Of a DNA stretch of 64,000 nt, positions 19,372 to 28,586 are shown piece after piece; position 1 is the first letter of the stretch, and every line of letters starts with the position of its first letter. This DNA comes from an uncultured Bacteroidota bacterium (GTDB lineage: Bacteria; Bacteroidota; Bacteroidia; UKL13-3). The stretch covers positions 1-64,000 of the forward strand of contig CAIUDH010000004.1 in NCBI GenBank assembly GCA_903897855.1, read 5' to 3'. Below the pieces are notes generated by a model, which was given only the letters and a program-made list of their open reading frames with translations, made no database searches and was not told where the DNA came from. The position numbers and the translations under genes were made by a program.

Positions 19372-20703
19372 TGGGCCATTGAAGAATACCTTATCGTAGA
19401 TGGTTTTCAAGTACCTCACTTCGTTTTCATTGAAGAAAGGCAAACCTGTTTCTTCAGCCTGTTCAATTTTAGCCCAAAGTTTTCTGGCATCCAAAAAACG
19501 GAGTTCTCTGCTCCTACTGTTTATATAAATGCCATAAGTATAGATCGGATTGACCTCGACATTTTTAATAACGACTCGGTCGTTTATTTTAGCAATTTCT
19601 ATTTTTAACCAAATCGGCAAATGCCCCCAGGTGAATATATCATAGGCCACAAAATCGCCCATACAATAGGTGGCAAGCCCTTGTTTCTTAAGATTGGTGA
19701 GGGGGCAGGTGTAATGGTAATACTCAATAGGTTGCAAATTATGTGCGTGGCCGCCAAAAACCATATCCACCCCACATTCATCAAACAAACGATGGGTGTT
19801 ATGGATGATGTGATCGCTAGGAAATAATTGATAGGCATTGCCATAATGAACTGAAGCAATCACAAAATCAGCACCCCGTTGGTGAGCGGCAAGTACCTGT
19901 TTCTTAATCAACGAAAGGTCGCATCCTACTATGTTTAAAGGCAGATGATTGCATAAGTATGCTTTGTCCAAAGGCAATTCGAGATGGTTCAGCGAATAGG
20001 TATAAGCCAGAAAAGCAATTTTAATTCCATCACGTTCAAGAATCGGGAAATTATCTTGCTCCTCCCCTGTTGTGGCAGTGCCACAGTAATGAATGTTTTG
20101 ACTTTGCAAGAAAGAGATCGTTTGTATCACCCCTTCCTCTCCTTTGTCGAACGAGTGATTATTGGCCACACTAAGCACATCAAACCCTTTAAATTTGCCA
20201 TTGCCATTAAACACATCAAACATCGCCTTGTCGCCATTAAATTCCATATGGTTCAGCATCACCTCCGGAACAAGGCCCAAGGGTTGAGTGGTATCGATCG
20301 GAGTTTCCAAGTTAGCAAAAACAATATCACTACTAAAAAATTGTGCTCCCACCTCATCCCATAAATTGGTGCAGTACTCCTTCTTTATCCATTCATATGG
20401 CATTAAATCGCCTCCCGCGGTAATACTCACCACAGTGGCCTCAGAAGGCACGACAGGCGGCACAAACAACGTGTTCAGTTTTTGACTCGAGTAAGGATCA
20501 AAATATCTCTCATGAGGTTTGTAATAATACTTATATCCAAAATAGATGGCATCACTGAAAGTATAATGCAGTGGATCTTCGCTGAAATTTTCGCGTGGTC
20601 GGCTCCATTTCTTACCTTTAAATAAGTGCACAAGAAAAAACAAAAAACGAAGTGCAGCAGTAACAATTTTGCCCTTTAAACTAAACGCACGAATTGGATT
20701 CAT
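19357..20703 (-). CDS. CapA-family metallophosphoesterase-fold protein
   Basis: The 448-aa protein belongs to the CapA/PgsA family, first known from poly-gamma-glutamate capsule synthesis. Family motifs are visible in order: GGDLMPYEW near 94, FANLETPID near 130, VANNHSFDKGEEG near 180, and GGHAHNLQPIEYY near 315. These Asp, His and Asn residues form the metal site. The N-terminal stretch (AALRFLFFLVHLF) could be a membrane anchor. Its ATG overlaps the TGA of the upstream VanZ-like gene by 4 nt (ATGA), so the two are translationally coupled. No capsule genes are nearby, so the role is open. Confidence 0.87.
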   Translation of the reverse strand: MNPIRAFSLKGKIVTAALRFLFFLVHLFKGKKWSRPRENFSEDPLHYTFSDAIYFGYKYYYKPHERYFDPYSSQKLNTLFVPPVVPSEATVVSITAGGDLMPYEWIKKEYCTNLWDEVGAQFFSSDIVFANLETPIDTTQPLGLVPEVMLNHMEFNGDKAMFDVFNGNGKFKGFDVLSVANNHSFDKGEEGVIQTISFLQSQNIHYCGTATTGEEQDNFPILERDGIKIAFLAYTYSLNHLELPLDKAYLCNHLPLNIVGCDLSLIKKQVLAAHQRGADFVIASVHYGNAYQLFPSDHIIHNTHRLFDECGVDMVFGGHAHNLQPIEYYHYTCPLTNLKKQGLATYCMGDFVAYDIFTWGHLPIWLKIEIAKINDRVVIKNVEVNPIYTYGIYINSRSRELRFLDARKLWAKIEQAEETGLPFFNENEVRYLKTIYDKVFFNGPLQMK

Positions 20704-21089
20704 TCTTGAATAGGCACTTTATAGATCATTAAATAAACTATTACTCCGAGACCGATACCGATGCAGTCGGCAAGGAAATCGAGCCAATCGCCGGTACGGT
20801 GAATGGCCAGGAATGCTTGTGAAATTTCTGTTGCTGCTCCTAAGAAAATGCAATAAAGAAGTGCCCATCGTAAGGAATAGTTGCGAAGGAAGCTAAAATG
20901 TAGATATTTCGTTACTCCACTGGCTGCAAAGAAAAAGAGCAATCCAAAACAGAGCAGGTGTGCCATTTTATCAAAAGAGAATAGATCTAAAAAATCCATT
21001 GATGGCATATTATTGCCAGGAAAAGCACACAACGCAATGAGAATAACGCTGTAAACTAGGGTAATCTTATTATAACGTAAAAATAACAA
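20700..21089 (-). CDS. VanZ-family membrane protein
   Basis: This small integral membrane protein of 129 aa has four hydrophobic segments at about 9-27, 43-62, 74-90 and 105-123. VanZ-family marks are DKMAHLLCFGLLFF and TEISQAF followed by RTGDWLDFLADCIGIGLG. The molecular role of such small VanZ proteins is unknown; the founding member confers low-level teicoplanin resistance. It sits between gcvH and the CapA-family gene. The gcvH-vanZ pairing is, as I recall, frequent in Bacteroidota. Confidence 0.88.
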   Translation of the reverse strand: MLFLRYNKITLVYSVILIALCAFPGNNMPSMDFLDLFSFDKMAHLLCFGLLFFFAASGVTKYLHFSFLRNYSLRWALLYCIFLGAATEISQAFLAIHRTGDWLDFLADCIGIGLGVIVYLMIYKVPIQE

Positions 21090-21129
21090 AGCGGAGAATA
21101 ACTAAAAAACAAAAAAGTGGAAACAAAAA

Positions 21130-21157
21130 TAGCCGAAAGTAATCACACTGACGGCTA
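21130..21157 (-). terminator. Possible terminator after gcvH
   Basis: TAGCCG (21130-21135) pairs with CGGCTA (21152-21157) across a 16-nt loop. On the minus strand the stem is followed by TTTTTGTTT. The short stem and large loop make it a weak candidate, so readthrough into the VanZ-like gene is possible. Confidence 0.45.
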
Positions 21158-21181
21158 ATTTGTTATTTATTTTTAGGATGT

Positions 21182-21556
21182 TTAGGCTCCTACCAATTCC
21201 TTATAGGCGTCGGCCGTCATTAAATGATCGAGGCCACCACTGGTCTTAATTTTTATCATCCAGCCTTTACCGTAAGCATCTTCATTCACAAATTGAGGAT
21301 TACTCTCTAGTTCAGGATTTACCTCAACCACTTCACCGGCGAGAGGCATGAAAAGATCAGAAACTGTCTTTACGGCTTCTACCGTTCCGAAAACATCTTC
21401 GTTATTCAACGATTGTCCAAGGGTTTCAATCTCAATAAATACAATGTCACCCAGTTCTTTTTGGGCAAAATCGGTAACACCTACATACGCAAAATCGCCT
21501 TCAAAGCGAACCCACTCATGATCTTTAGTGTATTTTAATTCAGCAGGAAAATTCAT
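21182..21556 (-). CDS. gcvH: Glycine cleavage system H protein
   Basis: GcvH carries a lipoyl arm that shuttles the aminomethyl group between the P, T and L proteins of the glycine cleavage complex. The lipoylation site is Lys63 in [17 protein letters not shown], and the segment [15 protein letters not shown] precedes it as expected. The 124-aa length is typical. gcvP and gcvT are not nearby. It is the first gene of a minus-strand run gcvH-vanZ-capA and is divergent from the Xer recombinase gene. Confidence 0.97.
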   Translation of the reverse strand: MNFPAELKYTKDHEWVRFEGDFAYVGVTDFAQKELGDIVFIEIETLGQSLNNEDVFGTVEAVKTVSDLFMPLAGEVVEVNPELESNPQFVNEDAYGKGWMIKIKTSGGLDHLMTADAYKELVGA

Positions 21557-21666
21557 ATTAATTTAAAAATTAGGATTCAAAAATAGAATAATTAAAACCA
21601 CTATAAAAATATTTTTTACAAACCCCCTGAAATTTATTATTTTTGTAATATAATGTTGAGGGTGTT

Positions 21667-22542
21667 ATGATCGATATTTTTTTAAATCATCTGGAATTTG
21701 AAAAACGTTATTCTGCGCATACACTCACAGCCTATAAATCTGATTTAAGACAATACGTCGCCTTCCTTCATCAAACTTATGAAAATTTATCAACGGAGAA
21801 GGCATCACATCTGCATATTCGATCTTTTATGGCCCAACTGATGGACGAAGGTATTTCTTCGCGAAGCATCCAACGTAAATTAATTACTTTAAGAAGTTAT
21901 TACAAATTTCTACTTCAAGAAAACACTATAACTATCAATCCTTTGCTTCGAGTGCAGTCGCCCAAAACCCCTTCTCGCTTACCGGCCTTTATTGAAGTGA
22001 ATGAGATGGAAAAACTAGCCTCCGGCCCCACCGTTTCGGGGTTTTCCCTATTACGCAATGAACTCATTGTACAGATGTTGTACCATACAGGCATGCGCCT
22101 GAGCGAGTTAAAAAATTTAAAAACTGACAATATTAATTTGACAAAATGCGAACTGAAAGTTTTAGGTAAGCGTAATAAAGAACGAATCATTCCTTTCACA
22201 GAAGAACTTCAACGCTCTATCACCCAATATTTGATCGAGAAAAAGACCGTGCCTGAAGCCAATACCGAATTTCTCTTTGTGTTAGATCATGGCAAACCCG
22301 TTTATGAGAAATTTATTTACCGAATCGTTACTTCAGCTTTAAGTTTAATCACCACTTCGGAGAAAAAAAGCCCGCATATTTTGCGTCATTCCTATGCCAC
22401 CCATCTACTTAATAACGGGGCAAAAATAAATGCGATAAAAGAATTATTGGGCCATAGTAGCCTGGCAGCCACCCAAATTTACACCCATAATAATATCGAA
22501 CAACTAAAAAAAGCCCATAAATCCTCACATCCTCGAGCGTGA
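21667..22542 (+). CDS. XerC/XerD-family tyrosine recombinase
   Basis: The 291-aa length, the N-terminal SAM-like DNA-binding domain (1-95) and the complete catalytic set fit the chromosome-dimer-resolving Xer recombinases rather than a phage integrase. Catalytic residues are Arg144 (HTGMRLSEL), a Lys in VLGKRNKER, His237 and Arg240 (HILRH), His263 (LGHSSL) and Tyr272 (IYTHN). I cannot choose between XerC and XerD. It is followed after 68 bp by hpf. TATTTTTG at 21638-21645 could be the -7 promoter box. Confidence 0.93.
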   Translation: MIDIFLNHLEFEKRYSAHTLTAYKSDLRQYVAFLHQTYENLSTEKASHLHIRSFMAQLMDEGISSRSIQRKLITLRSYYKFLLQENTITINPLLRVQSPKTPSRLPAFIEVNEMEKLASGPTVSGFSLLRNELIVQMLYHTGMRLSELKNLKTDNINLTKCELKVLGKRNKERIIPFTEELQRSITQYLIEKKTVPEANTEFLFVLDHGKPVYEKFIYRIVTSALSLITTSEKKSPHILRHSYATHLLNNGAKINAIKELLGHSSLAATQIYTHNNIEQLKKAHKSSHPRA

Positions 22543-22610
22543 TTTCTTTGGCTTATAACTGCTCTACACGAAACCCAAATAAACAAAACAAATTAATTAA
22601 CCCCAGTAAC

Positions 22611-22904
22611 ATGAAACTAGATATCCAATCCATTCATTTCGATGCCGACAAAAAACTCATCGAATACATAGAGAAAAAACTAAATAAGTTGGAAACTTTT
22701 TATGATCATATTTTAAGCGGAGAGGTTTTTTTAAAGCTCAATAATGACGTCAAAGACAACAAAGAGGTGGAAGTAAAACTTCATGTGCATAACCACAGCA
22801 TGTTTGTAAAAGAAAGCAGCATCAGTTTCGAGGCGGCTATAGATATGGCTGAGAGCACGCTACGCGGACAATTGGTGAAATACAAAGAAAGGCTAAGAGG
22901 ATAA
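22611..22904 (+). CDS. hpf: Ribosome hibernation promoting factor, short type
   Basis: This small protein binds the decoding region of the 30S subunit and helps form inactive ribosomes under stress. I use the ATG at 22611 (MKLDIQSIHFDAD), which gives 97 aa and the family N-terminus; a longer open frame to 22539 overlaps the recombinase gene and adds 24 atypical residues. Seen is the beta-alpha-beta-beta-beta-alpha pattern with LIEYIEKKLNKLETFYD and a C-terminal helix LRGQLVKYKERLRG. It lacks the C-terminal dimerisation domain of long HPF. It ends 4 bp from the convergent dnaJ stop. Confidence 0.9.
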   Translation: MKLDIQSIHFDADKKLIEYIEKKLNKLETFYDHILSGEVFLKLNNDVKDNKEVEVKLHVHNHSMFVKESSISFEAAIDMAESTLRGQLVKYKERLRG

Positions 22905-22908
22905 ATTC

Positions 22909-24063
22909 CTACTCAGTAAAAAACTCTTTCATTCTTTCAAAAAAGCCCTTTTCCCCTTTGAGTGGATTGGGTTTGAAATTTTCCGAATGCGCTAGTTTTT
23001 CCAGTATGGCCTTCTCTTCACTGCTCACTTTCTGAGGCGTCCAAACATTTACATCAATCAATTGATCGCCTCGGCCATAGGCGTTTACAGAAGGTAATCC
23101 TTTGCCTCTTAGACGTAAAATCTTACCCGCTTGGGTACCCGGATCGACTTTGATTTTTGCCTTACCATCAATGGTAGGCACCTCAAAGCTAGCCCCAAGG
23201 ATGGCTTCTGTAATTGAAATATGAAGGTGATACACCACGTTGTTTCCTTCCCGTTTTAACAGTTCATGTGGCTCTTCTTCAATGAGCACGTACAAATCGC
23301 CATTCGCACCATTTCGCTCGCCCATATTGCCTTTGCCACTTAAATTAAGCTGCATACCTTCAATCACCCCTGCCGGAATATTCACCGAGATCAACTCTTC
23401 TCCATCCATAATACCACTGCCATGGCAACTATGACACTTGTTACTAATGGTACTGCCTTCTCCATTGCATTGCGGACAAGAACTGGTAGTTTGCATTTGA
23501 CCTAAGAAAGTATTGGTCACTCTACGCACAGAACCTGCGCCATTACACATGGAGCAAGTTTTAAAACCACTTTTATCTTTAGCACCCAAACCACTACAGG
23601 TGGTACATTTTATTTTCTTTCTTACTTTAAGTTTTTTCTCCGCCCCGTTCACAATTTCTTCCAACGACATCTTCACTCTTAACCTCAAATTACCACCTAC
23701 ATTCTGGCGGCGACCTCCACCCCCACGTTGTCCTCCAAAAAAACCTTCGAAACCATCTCCAAAAACACTTCCGAAATTTTCAAAAATATCGTCCATGCTC
23801 ATGCCCCCTCCTTGAAAACCTCCACCGCCACTAGCACCGCCCACCCCTTTATGGCCAAACTTATCGTAACGACCACGTTTCTGTTCGTCGCTCAATACCT
23901 CATAGGCTTCGGCGGCCTCTTTAAAGCTTTCTTCCGCAGCCTTATTATCCGGATTTTTGTCGGGGTGGAATTCGATAGCCCTTTTTCTATAGGCTTTTTT
24001 TAATTCTTCGTTGGTAGCCGTTTTAGCCACTCCTAAAATTTCGTAATAATCTCTTTTCGTCAT
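22909..24063 (-). CDS. dnaJ: Chaperone protein DnaJ
   Basis: This is a full-length type I J-protein of 384 aa that delivers substrates to DnaK and stimulates its ATPase. The J domain carries HPD at residues 33-35. A Gly/Phe-rich linker follows at ~70-115. The zinc-binding region contains four CxxCxGxG repeats: [24 protein letters not shown] and CHSCHGSG. The C-terminal substrate-binding domains follow. It lies 30 bp downstream of grpE in an evident grpE-dnaJ operon; dnaK is absent from the window. Confidence 0.98.
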   Translation of the reverse strand: MTKRDYYEILGVAKTATNEELKKAYRKRAIEFHPDKNPDNKAAEESFKEAAEAYEVLSDEQKRGRYDKFGHKGVGGASGGGGFQGGGMSMDDIFENFGSVFGDGFEGFFGGQRGGGGRRQNVGGNLRLRVKMSLEEIVNGAEKKLKVRKKIKCTTCSGLGAKDKSGFKTCSMCNGAGSVRRVTNTFLGQMQTTSSCPQCNGEGSTISNKCHSCHGSGIMDGEELISVNIPAGVIEGMQLNLSGKGNMGERNGANGDLYVLIEEEPHELLKREGNNVVYHLHISITEAILGASFEVPTIDGKAKIKVDPGTQAGKILRLRGKGLPSVNAYGRGDQLIDVNVWTPQKVSSEEKAILEKLAHSENFKPNPLKGEKGFFERMKEFFTE

Positions 24064-24093
24064 ATAATGGAACTTTTTTACCCCCGGTTTTGT

Positions 24094-24663
24094 TTAATTG
24101 CCAACAATTACTTTGGCATAACGAATCACTTTGTCGTTTAGCAAATACCCTTTTTCTAAAACTTCCACTACCTTTCCTTTCATCTCATCGGCAGCTGGGA
24201 TGCTCGTAACAGCTTCTTCAAAATCGCTATTGAAATCGTTACCCAAACATTCCATCTCCTTTAATCCTCTCTGCTCAAAAGTCTTATTCAATTTGTTTTT
24301 AACCAGCTCTACCCCTTCTTTTATAGCATCTAAATCTGTGGTCTTTTGCATCACCTGCAAAGCTCTGTCAAAATCGTCTAAAACGGGCAATAATGACACA
24401 ATGATATCCTTCCCAGCCGTTTTAATAAGGTCGTAACGCTCTGTTGAGGTGCGTTTTTTGAAATTGTCAAACTCCGCATACAGTCTAAGAAACTTGTCAT
24501 TCATCTCACTCACCTTGAATCGCAATTTTTCTTCTTCAGTCAGTTCTATCTCAGGTTCTGCTTTAGATGAAGCTGCCGAATCCACTGATTCAGAGGTGTT
24601 TTGATCATCATCAGAACTCGTTTCCTTGATAAAATCGGGCCTATTCTTATCTTTATTATTCAT
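24094..24663 (-). CDS. grpE: Nucleotide exchange factor GrpE
   Basis: GrpE releases ADP from DnaK. The 189-aa protein has an acidic, Ser/Glu-rich disordered N-terminus (1-45), a long coiled-coil helix (MNDKFLRLYAEFDNFKKRT) and a C-terminal beta domain ending GYLLNDKVIRYAKVIVG, all standard. It precedes dnaJ by 30 bp. I see no CIRCE operator upstream, so heat control, if any, is not visible here. Confidence 0.97.
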   Translation of the reverse strand: MNNKDKNRPDFIKETSSDDDQNTSESVDSAASSKAEPEIELTEEEKLRFKVSEMNDKFLRLYAEFDNFKKRTSTERYDLIKTAGKDIIVSLLPVLDDFDRALQVMQKTTDLDAIKEGVELVKNKLNKTFEQRGLKEMECLGNDFNSDFEEAVTSIPAADEMKGKVVEVLEKGYLLNDKVIRYAKVIVGN

Positions 24664-24739
24664 TTGTATTTTTAATCTAACCAGTTAGTGCATAATCAAT
24701 TTTTTTGCCAAAAAGCATTTACGCCAAACTGACATAAAA

Positions 24740-24762
24740 AAAGCGGGCTGATATCCCGCTTT
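24740..24762 (-). terminator. Terminator of the TlpA-like thioredoxin gene
   Basis: AAAGCGGG and CCCGCTTT form an 8-bp stem around a 7-nt loop, and on the minus strand the stem runs into seven T. It sits 19 bp below the stop of the thioredoxin gene and insulates grpE. Confidence 0.85.
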
Positions 24763-24780
24763 CTGAAATGATAAATTAAT

Positions 24781-25290
24781 TTATTTTTTTATTGCTGATA
24801 AAACATTCTCTAACATATTTCCTCGTAAATCCTTCTCAATAATTTTTCCATTTCTATCGAGCAAATAATTCGTAGGTAAAGAGCTTACCTGATATAATTT
24901 TGCAATATCAGCATCCCACTTTTTCCCTTCTCCGATATTGGCCCAAGTGAAACCCTCTTGGGCTACCGCGGCCTTCCAATCGTCTATATTATCATCCAAA
25001 GAAATACTTATGATCTCAAATCCATTCCCATCCTGAAATTTGGCATTTTGAAATCGCTGGTAACTCTTCACTAATTTTGGCGATTCGGCACGACATTGCT
25101 TACACCAAGAGGCCCAAAAACTTATTAGTACTACTTTACCACGATAATCGGAGAGTTTCACTACCGCGCCATTGATATCCTTCATGCTAAATTCAGGGGC
25201 AATGGTATCCACTTTTAACCCGCCATTATTGGTCTTAAACGACATGACTACCGTTATAATAGCGAGAATTACCAACAGATGCTTTTTCAT
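24781..25290 (-). CDS. TlpA/ResA-like secreted thioredoxin-fold protein
   Basis: I take the ATG at 25290, giving 169 aa starting MKKHLLVILAIITVVMSF, a signal peptide or N-terminal anchor. The thioredoxin fold has the redox motif WCKQC (Cys63 and Cys66) within FWASWCKQCRAESP and the cis-proline segment SSLPTNYLLDRNG. The AlkC/ResA-type core VAPEFSMKDINGAVVKLSDYRGK pattern suggests a periplasmic thiol-disulfide reductase. The substrate is unknown. It has its own terminator and is divergent from the hydroxylase gene. Confidence 0.88.
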   Translation of the reverse strand: MKKHLLVILAIITVVMSFKTNNGGLKVDTIAPEFSMKDINGAVVKLSDYRGKVVLISFWASWCKQCRAESPKLVKSYQRFQNAKFQDGNGFEIISISLDDNIDDWKAAVAQEGFTWANIGEGKKWDADIAKLYQVSSLPTNYLLDRNGKIIEKDLRGNMLENVLSAIKK

Positions 25291-25360
25291 ATTATGAGAG
25301 TTAATAAAAAACAAAAATGAACTTTCAAATGTAATACCAATTTTTATATTTTAAATAATA

Positions 25361-25391
25361 TTGACATCTATTTACAATATCTATACTTTTG
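25361..25391 (+). promoter_or_regulatory. Bacteroidota-type promoter of the hydroxylase gene
   Basis: TTG at 25361-25363 and TACTTTTG at 25384-25391 match the Bacteroidota -33 (TTG) and -7 (TAnnTTTG) elements with 20 bp between them. The expected start of transcription falls only a few bases before the ATG at 25404, so the mRNA would have almost no leader. Confidence 0.7.
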
Positions 25392-25403
25392 CAGCCATCG
25401 CGT

Positions 25404-26291
25404 ATGACAAAAGAATTTATCCTGCTTGCAATTTCAGTTCCGGTTTACACCGTATTCATCTCCTTAGAATTATATCTTAATTTCATCGGTAGAAAAAACC
25501 GTTATCTATTGTCTGAATCACTGATGAGTGGATGGTTTGCTTTGCTTGGCTTTTTATTTGATTTGGCCATTAAATTCTTGATTGTTGGGATCTTCTACTG
25601 GGCCAATCGACATGCTTTATTTAAACCAGAACTCTTAAACACAAATCCTATACTCGCCTGGATTATTGTTTTTTTTGCTCAAGATTTTTGTTTTTACTGG
25701 CTTCATCGTACCGAACATACCAGCCGTTTTTTCTGGGCCGCACATAGTAATCATCACAGTGCCGAAAAATACAACTTCACCGTAGCCTTACGTTCATCGG
25801 TATTTCAACCTTTCTATCGTTTTCTGTTTTACTTACCCATCGCCTTTTTAGGATTTGATTATATGACTATTATGTTTATGTATGCCATCAATCAATGCTA
25901 TCAGTTTTTTCTTCATACAGAGCTGATTGGAAAACTTCCTCGGTGGATTGAGTTTGTCTTCGCTACCCCTTCGCATCATAGAGTTCATCATGCGAGTGAT
26001 GTGAAATATTTAGATAAGAACATGGGACAAGTGCTCATCCTCTGGGACAAACTATTCGGTACATTTCAGGAAGAGGAAGAAACGCCCACCTACGGCCTTA
26101 CCAAACCGTTGAATACCAATAATCTGTTTAAAGCGGTGGTAAGTGAACATCTCAATATCCTAAATGATTTAAAAAGGCCCGTGAGTTTGAAACAGAAATT
26201 ATTTTACATTTTCAAGGCTCCTGGTTGGAGCCACGATGGAAGCACCAAAACTAGCGAGCAGCTTCGGGAAGAGTTGAACCTTAGAAATTAA
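25404..26291 (+). CDS. Sterol desaturase / fatty acid hydroxylase family protein
   Basis: This is an integral membrane di-iron hydroxylase of ~295 aa. The histidine clusters that bind iron are visible: HRTEH, HSNHH and HHRVHH, spaced as in the family, with several hydrophobic segments (LLAISVPVYTVFISLELYL, LAWIIVFFAQDFCFYWL, AFLGFDYMTIMFMYAI). The substrate is unknown; relatives act on sterols, carotenoids or lipids. I use the ATG at 25404, because an in-frame TTG at 25389 overlaps the -7 promoter box. tgt follows 48 bp later. Confidence 0.9.
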   Translation: MTKEFILLAISVPVYTVFISLELYLNFIGRKNRYLLSESLMSGWFALLGFLFDLAIKFLIVGIFYWANRHALFKPELLNTNPILAWIIVFFAQDFCFYWLHRTEHTSRFFWAAHSNHHSAEKYNFTVALRSSVFQPFYRFLFYLPIAFLGFDYMTIMFMYAINQCYQFFLHTELIGKLPRWIEFVFATPSHHRVHHASDVKYLDKNMGQVLILWDKLFGTFQEEEETPTYGLTKPLNTNNLFKAVVSEHLNILNDLKRPVSLKQKLFYIFKAPGWSHDGSTKTSEQLREELNLRN

Positions 26292-26339
26292 CTTTCTTCA
26301 GAAACCAGGCACACTCATTTATTTAATTTATTCAATCTA

Positions 26340-27458
26340 TTGAAATTTAACCTACAACATACCGACCCGAAAAGCAATGCGAGAGCGGGTGAAATTCATA
26401 CGGCACACGGTGTCATTCAAACTCCTATATTTATGCCTGTGGGTACCGTAGGTAGCGTTAAAACGGTGCATCAGTCGGAATTAAAAGAGCGCGTAAAGGC
26501 ACAAATTATATTAGGCAATACCTATCATTTATTTCTTCGACCAGGCACCAGTATATTACAGGAAGCCGGTGGTTTGCATAAATTTATGAATTGGGATAGG
26601 CCCATACTCACCGACAGTGGTGGTTACCAAATTTTTTCACTCTCGGGTCGTCGGAAGATAACAGAAGAAGGAGCAAAATTCCAAAACCATATCAACGGAT
26701 CTTACCATTTGTTTACAGCCGAAAATGTAATGGATATTCAACGGCAAATTGGGGCCGATATTATCATGGCCTTCGATGAATGCCCCCCTTACCCAAGCGA
26801 TCTAAAATACGCAACCAAAAGTATGCATTTAACGCACCGTTGGTTACAACGTTGTGTGAAGCATTTTAACACTACCGAAGGCTTGTATGGTTACGAGCAA
26901 GCCCTATTCCCCATTGTACAAGGTAGCACGTATCCTGAATTACGAAAACAGTCGGCCGAATTTATTGCAGCTCAAAACTGCGTTGGCAATGCTATTGGAG
27001 GATTAAGTGTAGGTGAGCCTGCCGAGATGATGTATGAAATGTGTGCCATGGTTTGCGAAATATTACCCAAAGAAAAGCCACGCTACTTAATGGGGGTAGG
27101 AACTCCAATAAACATCCTGGAGAATATAAGTTTGGGTATTGATATGTTTGATTGTGTGATGCCTACCCGTAATGCGCGTAATGGGATGTTATTCACGAAA
27201 GAGGGTATCATAAATATTCGAAACAAAAAATGGGAGAACGACTTTAGTGCTATCGATGAAGATTTGATGCCTGAATATAGCAAAGCTTATTTACGCCATT
27301 TATTTATTGCTGAAGAGATCTTAGCCAAACAAATTGCCTCCATCCATAACCTGAGTTTCTATTTGTGGTTGGTAGCCGAAGCTAGAAAAAAAATTATTGA
27401 TGGAAGCTTTACCGCTTGGAAAAATATGATGATACCGAAACTCGGCAACCGTTTATAA
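26340..27458 (+). CDS. tgt: tRNA-guanine transglycosylase (TTG start)
   Basis: Tgt exchanges guanine for preQ1 at position 34 of Asp, Asn, His and Tyr tRNAs in queuosine synthesis. The 372-aa protein starts at a TTG, which gives the family N-terminus (KFNLQHTDPKSNARAG). Catalytic segments are LTDSGGYQIFS and the DMFDC segment at 268-272 in GIDMFDCVMPTRNARNG, with GGLSVGEP between. The CxCxxC...H zinc site near the C-terminus of most bacterial Tgt is absent; the matching stretch reads DEDLMPEYSKAYLRHLF and no Cys is found there. As I recall, this is common in Bacteroidota homologues. Confidence 0.95.
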   Translation: MKFNLQHTDPKSNARAGEIHTAHGVIQTPIFMPVGTVGSVKTVHQSELKERVKAQIILGNTYHLFLRPGTSILQEAGGLHKFMNWDRPILTDSGGYQIFSLSGRRKITEEGAKFQNHINGSYHLFTAENVMDIQRQIGADIIMAFDECPPYPSDLKYATKSMHLTHRWLQRCVKHFNTTEGLYGYEQALFPIVQGSTYPELRKQSAEFIAAQNCVGNAIGGLSVGEPAEMMYEMCAMVCEILPKEKPRYLMGVGTPINILENISLGIDMFDCVMPTRNARNGMLFTKEGIINIRNKKWENDFSAIDEDLMPEYSKAYLRHLFIAEEILAKQIASIHNLSFYLWLVAEARKKIIDGSFTAWKNMMIPKLGNRL

Positions 27459-27524
27459 CCCCCCTATCCTGATTTTTTTTTCTACTTGGTTAAATTTGTG
27501 TAGTTTTGATAAAAAAATAATTGC

Positions 27525-28568
27525 ATGAGAATTAACTTGGTGTCCCTACTCCTTTGTATTTCATTCCTTACCAACGCGCAATACACTCAAATTACCGCTA
27601 CCTCTTTATACGACTCTTTGTATTCAAGGGTGCACCGTATCGAATGTAAACTCTATGATGGCGTTATGGCGGGCAAAATAAAGCCATTTCAGAATGATTC
27701 GTTGACTTCAACCTATTCACTTCAAACCATTAAATCATTGGGGACTATTTACCATCAGGTAAGGCATACCGAAAATTCTATCGATGAGCCCGACTCTGTT
27801 TACCAATATATTATAAATCCTCACGATAAAGGGAATGGATTGCTCTCCATTCTAAAACCAGTAAAACTCGATTTGAATTCCATGGAGGATCATGATCGAT
27901 TCACTTCAGTAGCACTTTTGTTTGCCCCAAGTGTTGGAAACACTTCCATTATTTTACCAATCCAACCGTGGTTTTATATTCGATATTCGGATCTGGCAAT
28001 GATGCTCAACCCCAGCGAAATACAATTACTTACCCAGCTAACGAAACTACTCAGTACTGATAAGTACTTTGGACTAATACGAACCAAAGATTCTTTACTC
28101 GTAACCACCCGTAGAGAAGACTATTTTGCTCCTGGAGTTTTTAATGGTTTTACCCGATCCGCTTGCATGAATAAAGAAAACTTAGAAGCGGTAGCGAAGA
28201 ATTGTATTTACCTAAGCGTGCTTTACATTCACGAAGCACTTTTACAAACCTTGCGACAACTCGAGAAAGATCCTGCAGCACTCAATACTCCGACCTATTT
28301 GGAACTTAAAGATGCTATGACCTATCCGAAAGCGATGATTTTTTTTCCGAATCCTGATGACCCGACGATTGAAATTGATAGTATATTTTATGCCAGAATA
28401 GAACAAAGCGAATTTAAAAGAATCGCATGGGATGCTTCATCCATCGGTATCTCACAAGTTGAATCGTTTAATACCGACGTTCACAAATCGGTTGTTTACA
28501 TTTCAAGAAATGAATTTTGTAAGCTATCGCCGCAGTGGTTGCAGGTTTTTTTATGGAGTAATTTCTAG
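27525..28568 (+). CDS. Exported protein of unknown function
   Basis: This 347-aa protein begins with a clear signal peptide, MRINLVSLLLCISFLTNA, so it should be exported. I recognise no domain. The rest is a mixed alpha/beta sequence with only a few Cys, without repeats, further membrane segments or a T9SS sorting domain. TAGTTTTG at 27501-27508 is a match to the -7 box, placing transcription start very near the ATG. It ends 18 bp from the convergent recB stop and shows no link to it. Confidence 0.7.
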   Translation: MRINLVSLLLCISFLTNAQYTQITATSLYDSLYSRVHRIECKLYDGVMAGKIKPFQNDSLTSTYSLQTIKSLGTIYHQVRHTENSIDEPDSVYQYIINPHDKGNGLLSILKPVKLDLNSMEDHDRFTSVALLFAPSVGNTSIILPIQPWFYIRYSDLAMMLNPSEIQLLTQLTKLLSTDKYFGLIRTKDSLLVTTRREDYFAPGVFNGFTRSACMNKENLEAVAKNCIYLSVLYIHEALLQTLRQLEKDPAALNTPTYLELKDAMTYPKAMIFFPNPDDPTIEIDSIFYARIEQSEFKRIAWDASSIGISQVESFNTDVHKSVVYISRNEFCKLSPQWLQVFLWSNF

Positions 28569-28586
28569 GTTCTTTTTCGATCCTCA

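Noticed and set aside
21667-22542. Tyrosine recombinase considered as an integrase of a mobile element
   Set aside because: Length and motif set fit housekeeping Xer proteins; it is next to hpf and there are no attachment repeats, phage or transfer genes nearby.
22539-22610. Upstream extension of hpf overlapping the recombinase stop
   Set aside because: The 24 extra residues do not resemble HPF, and the ATG at 22611 gives the exact family N-terminus.
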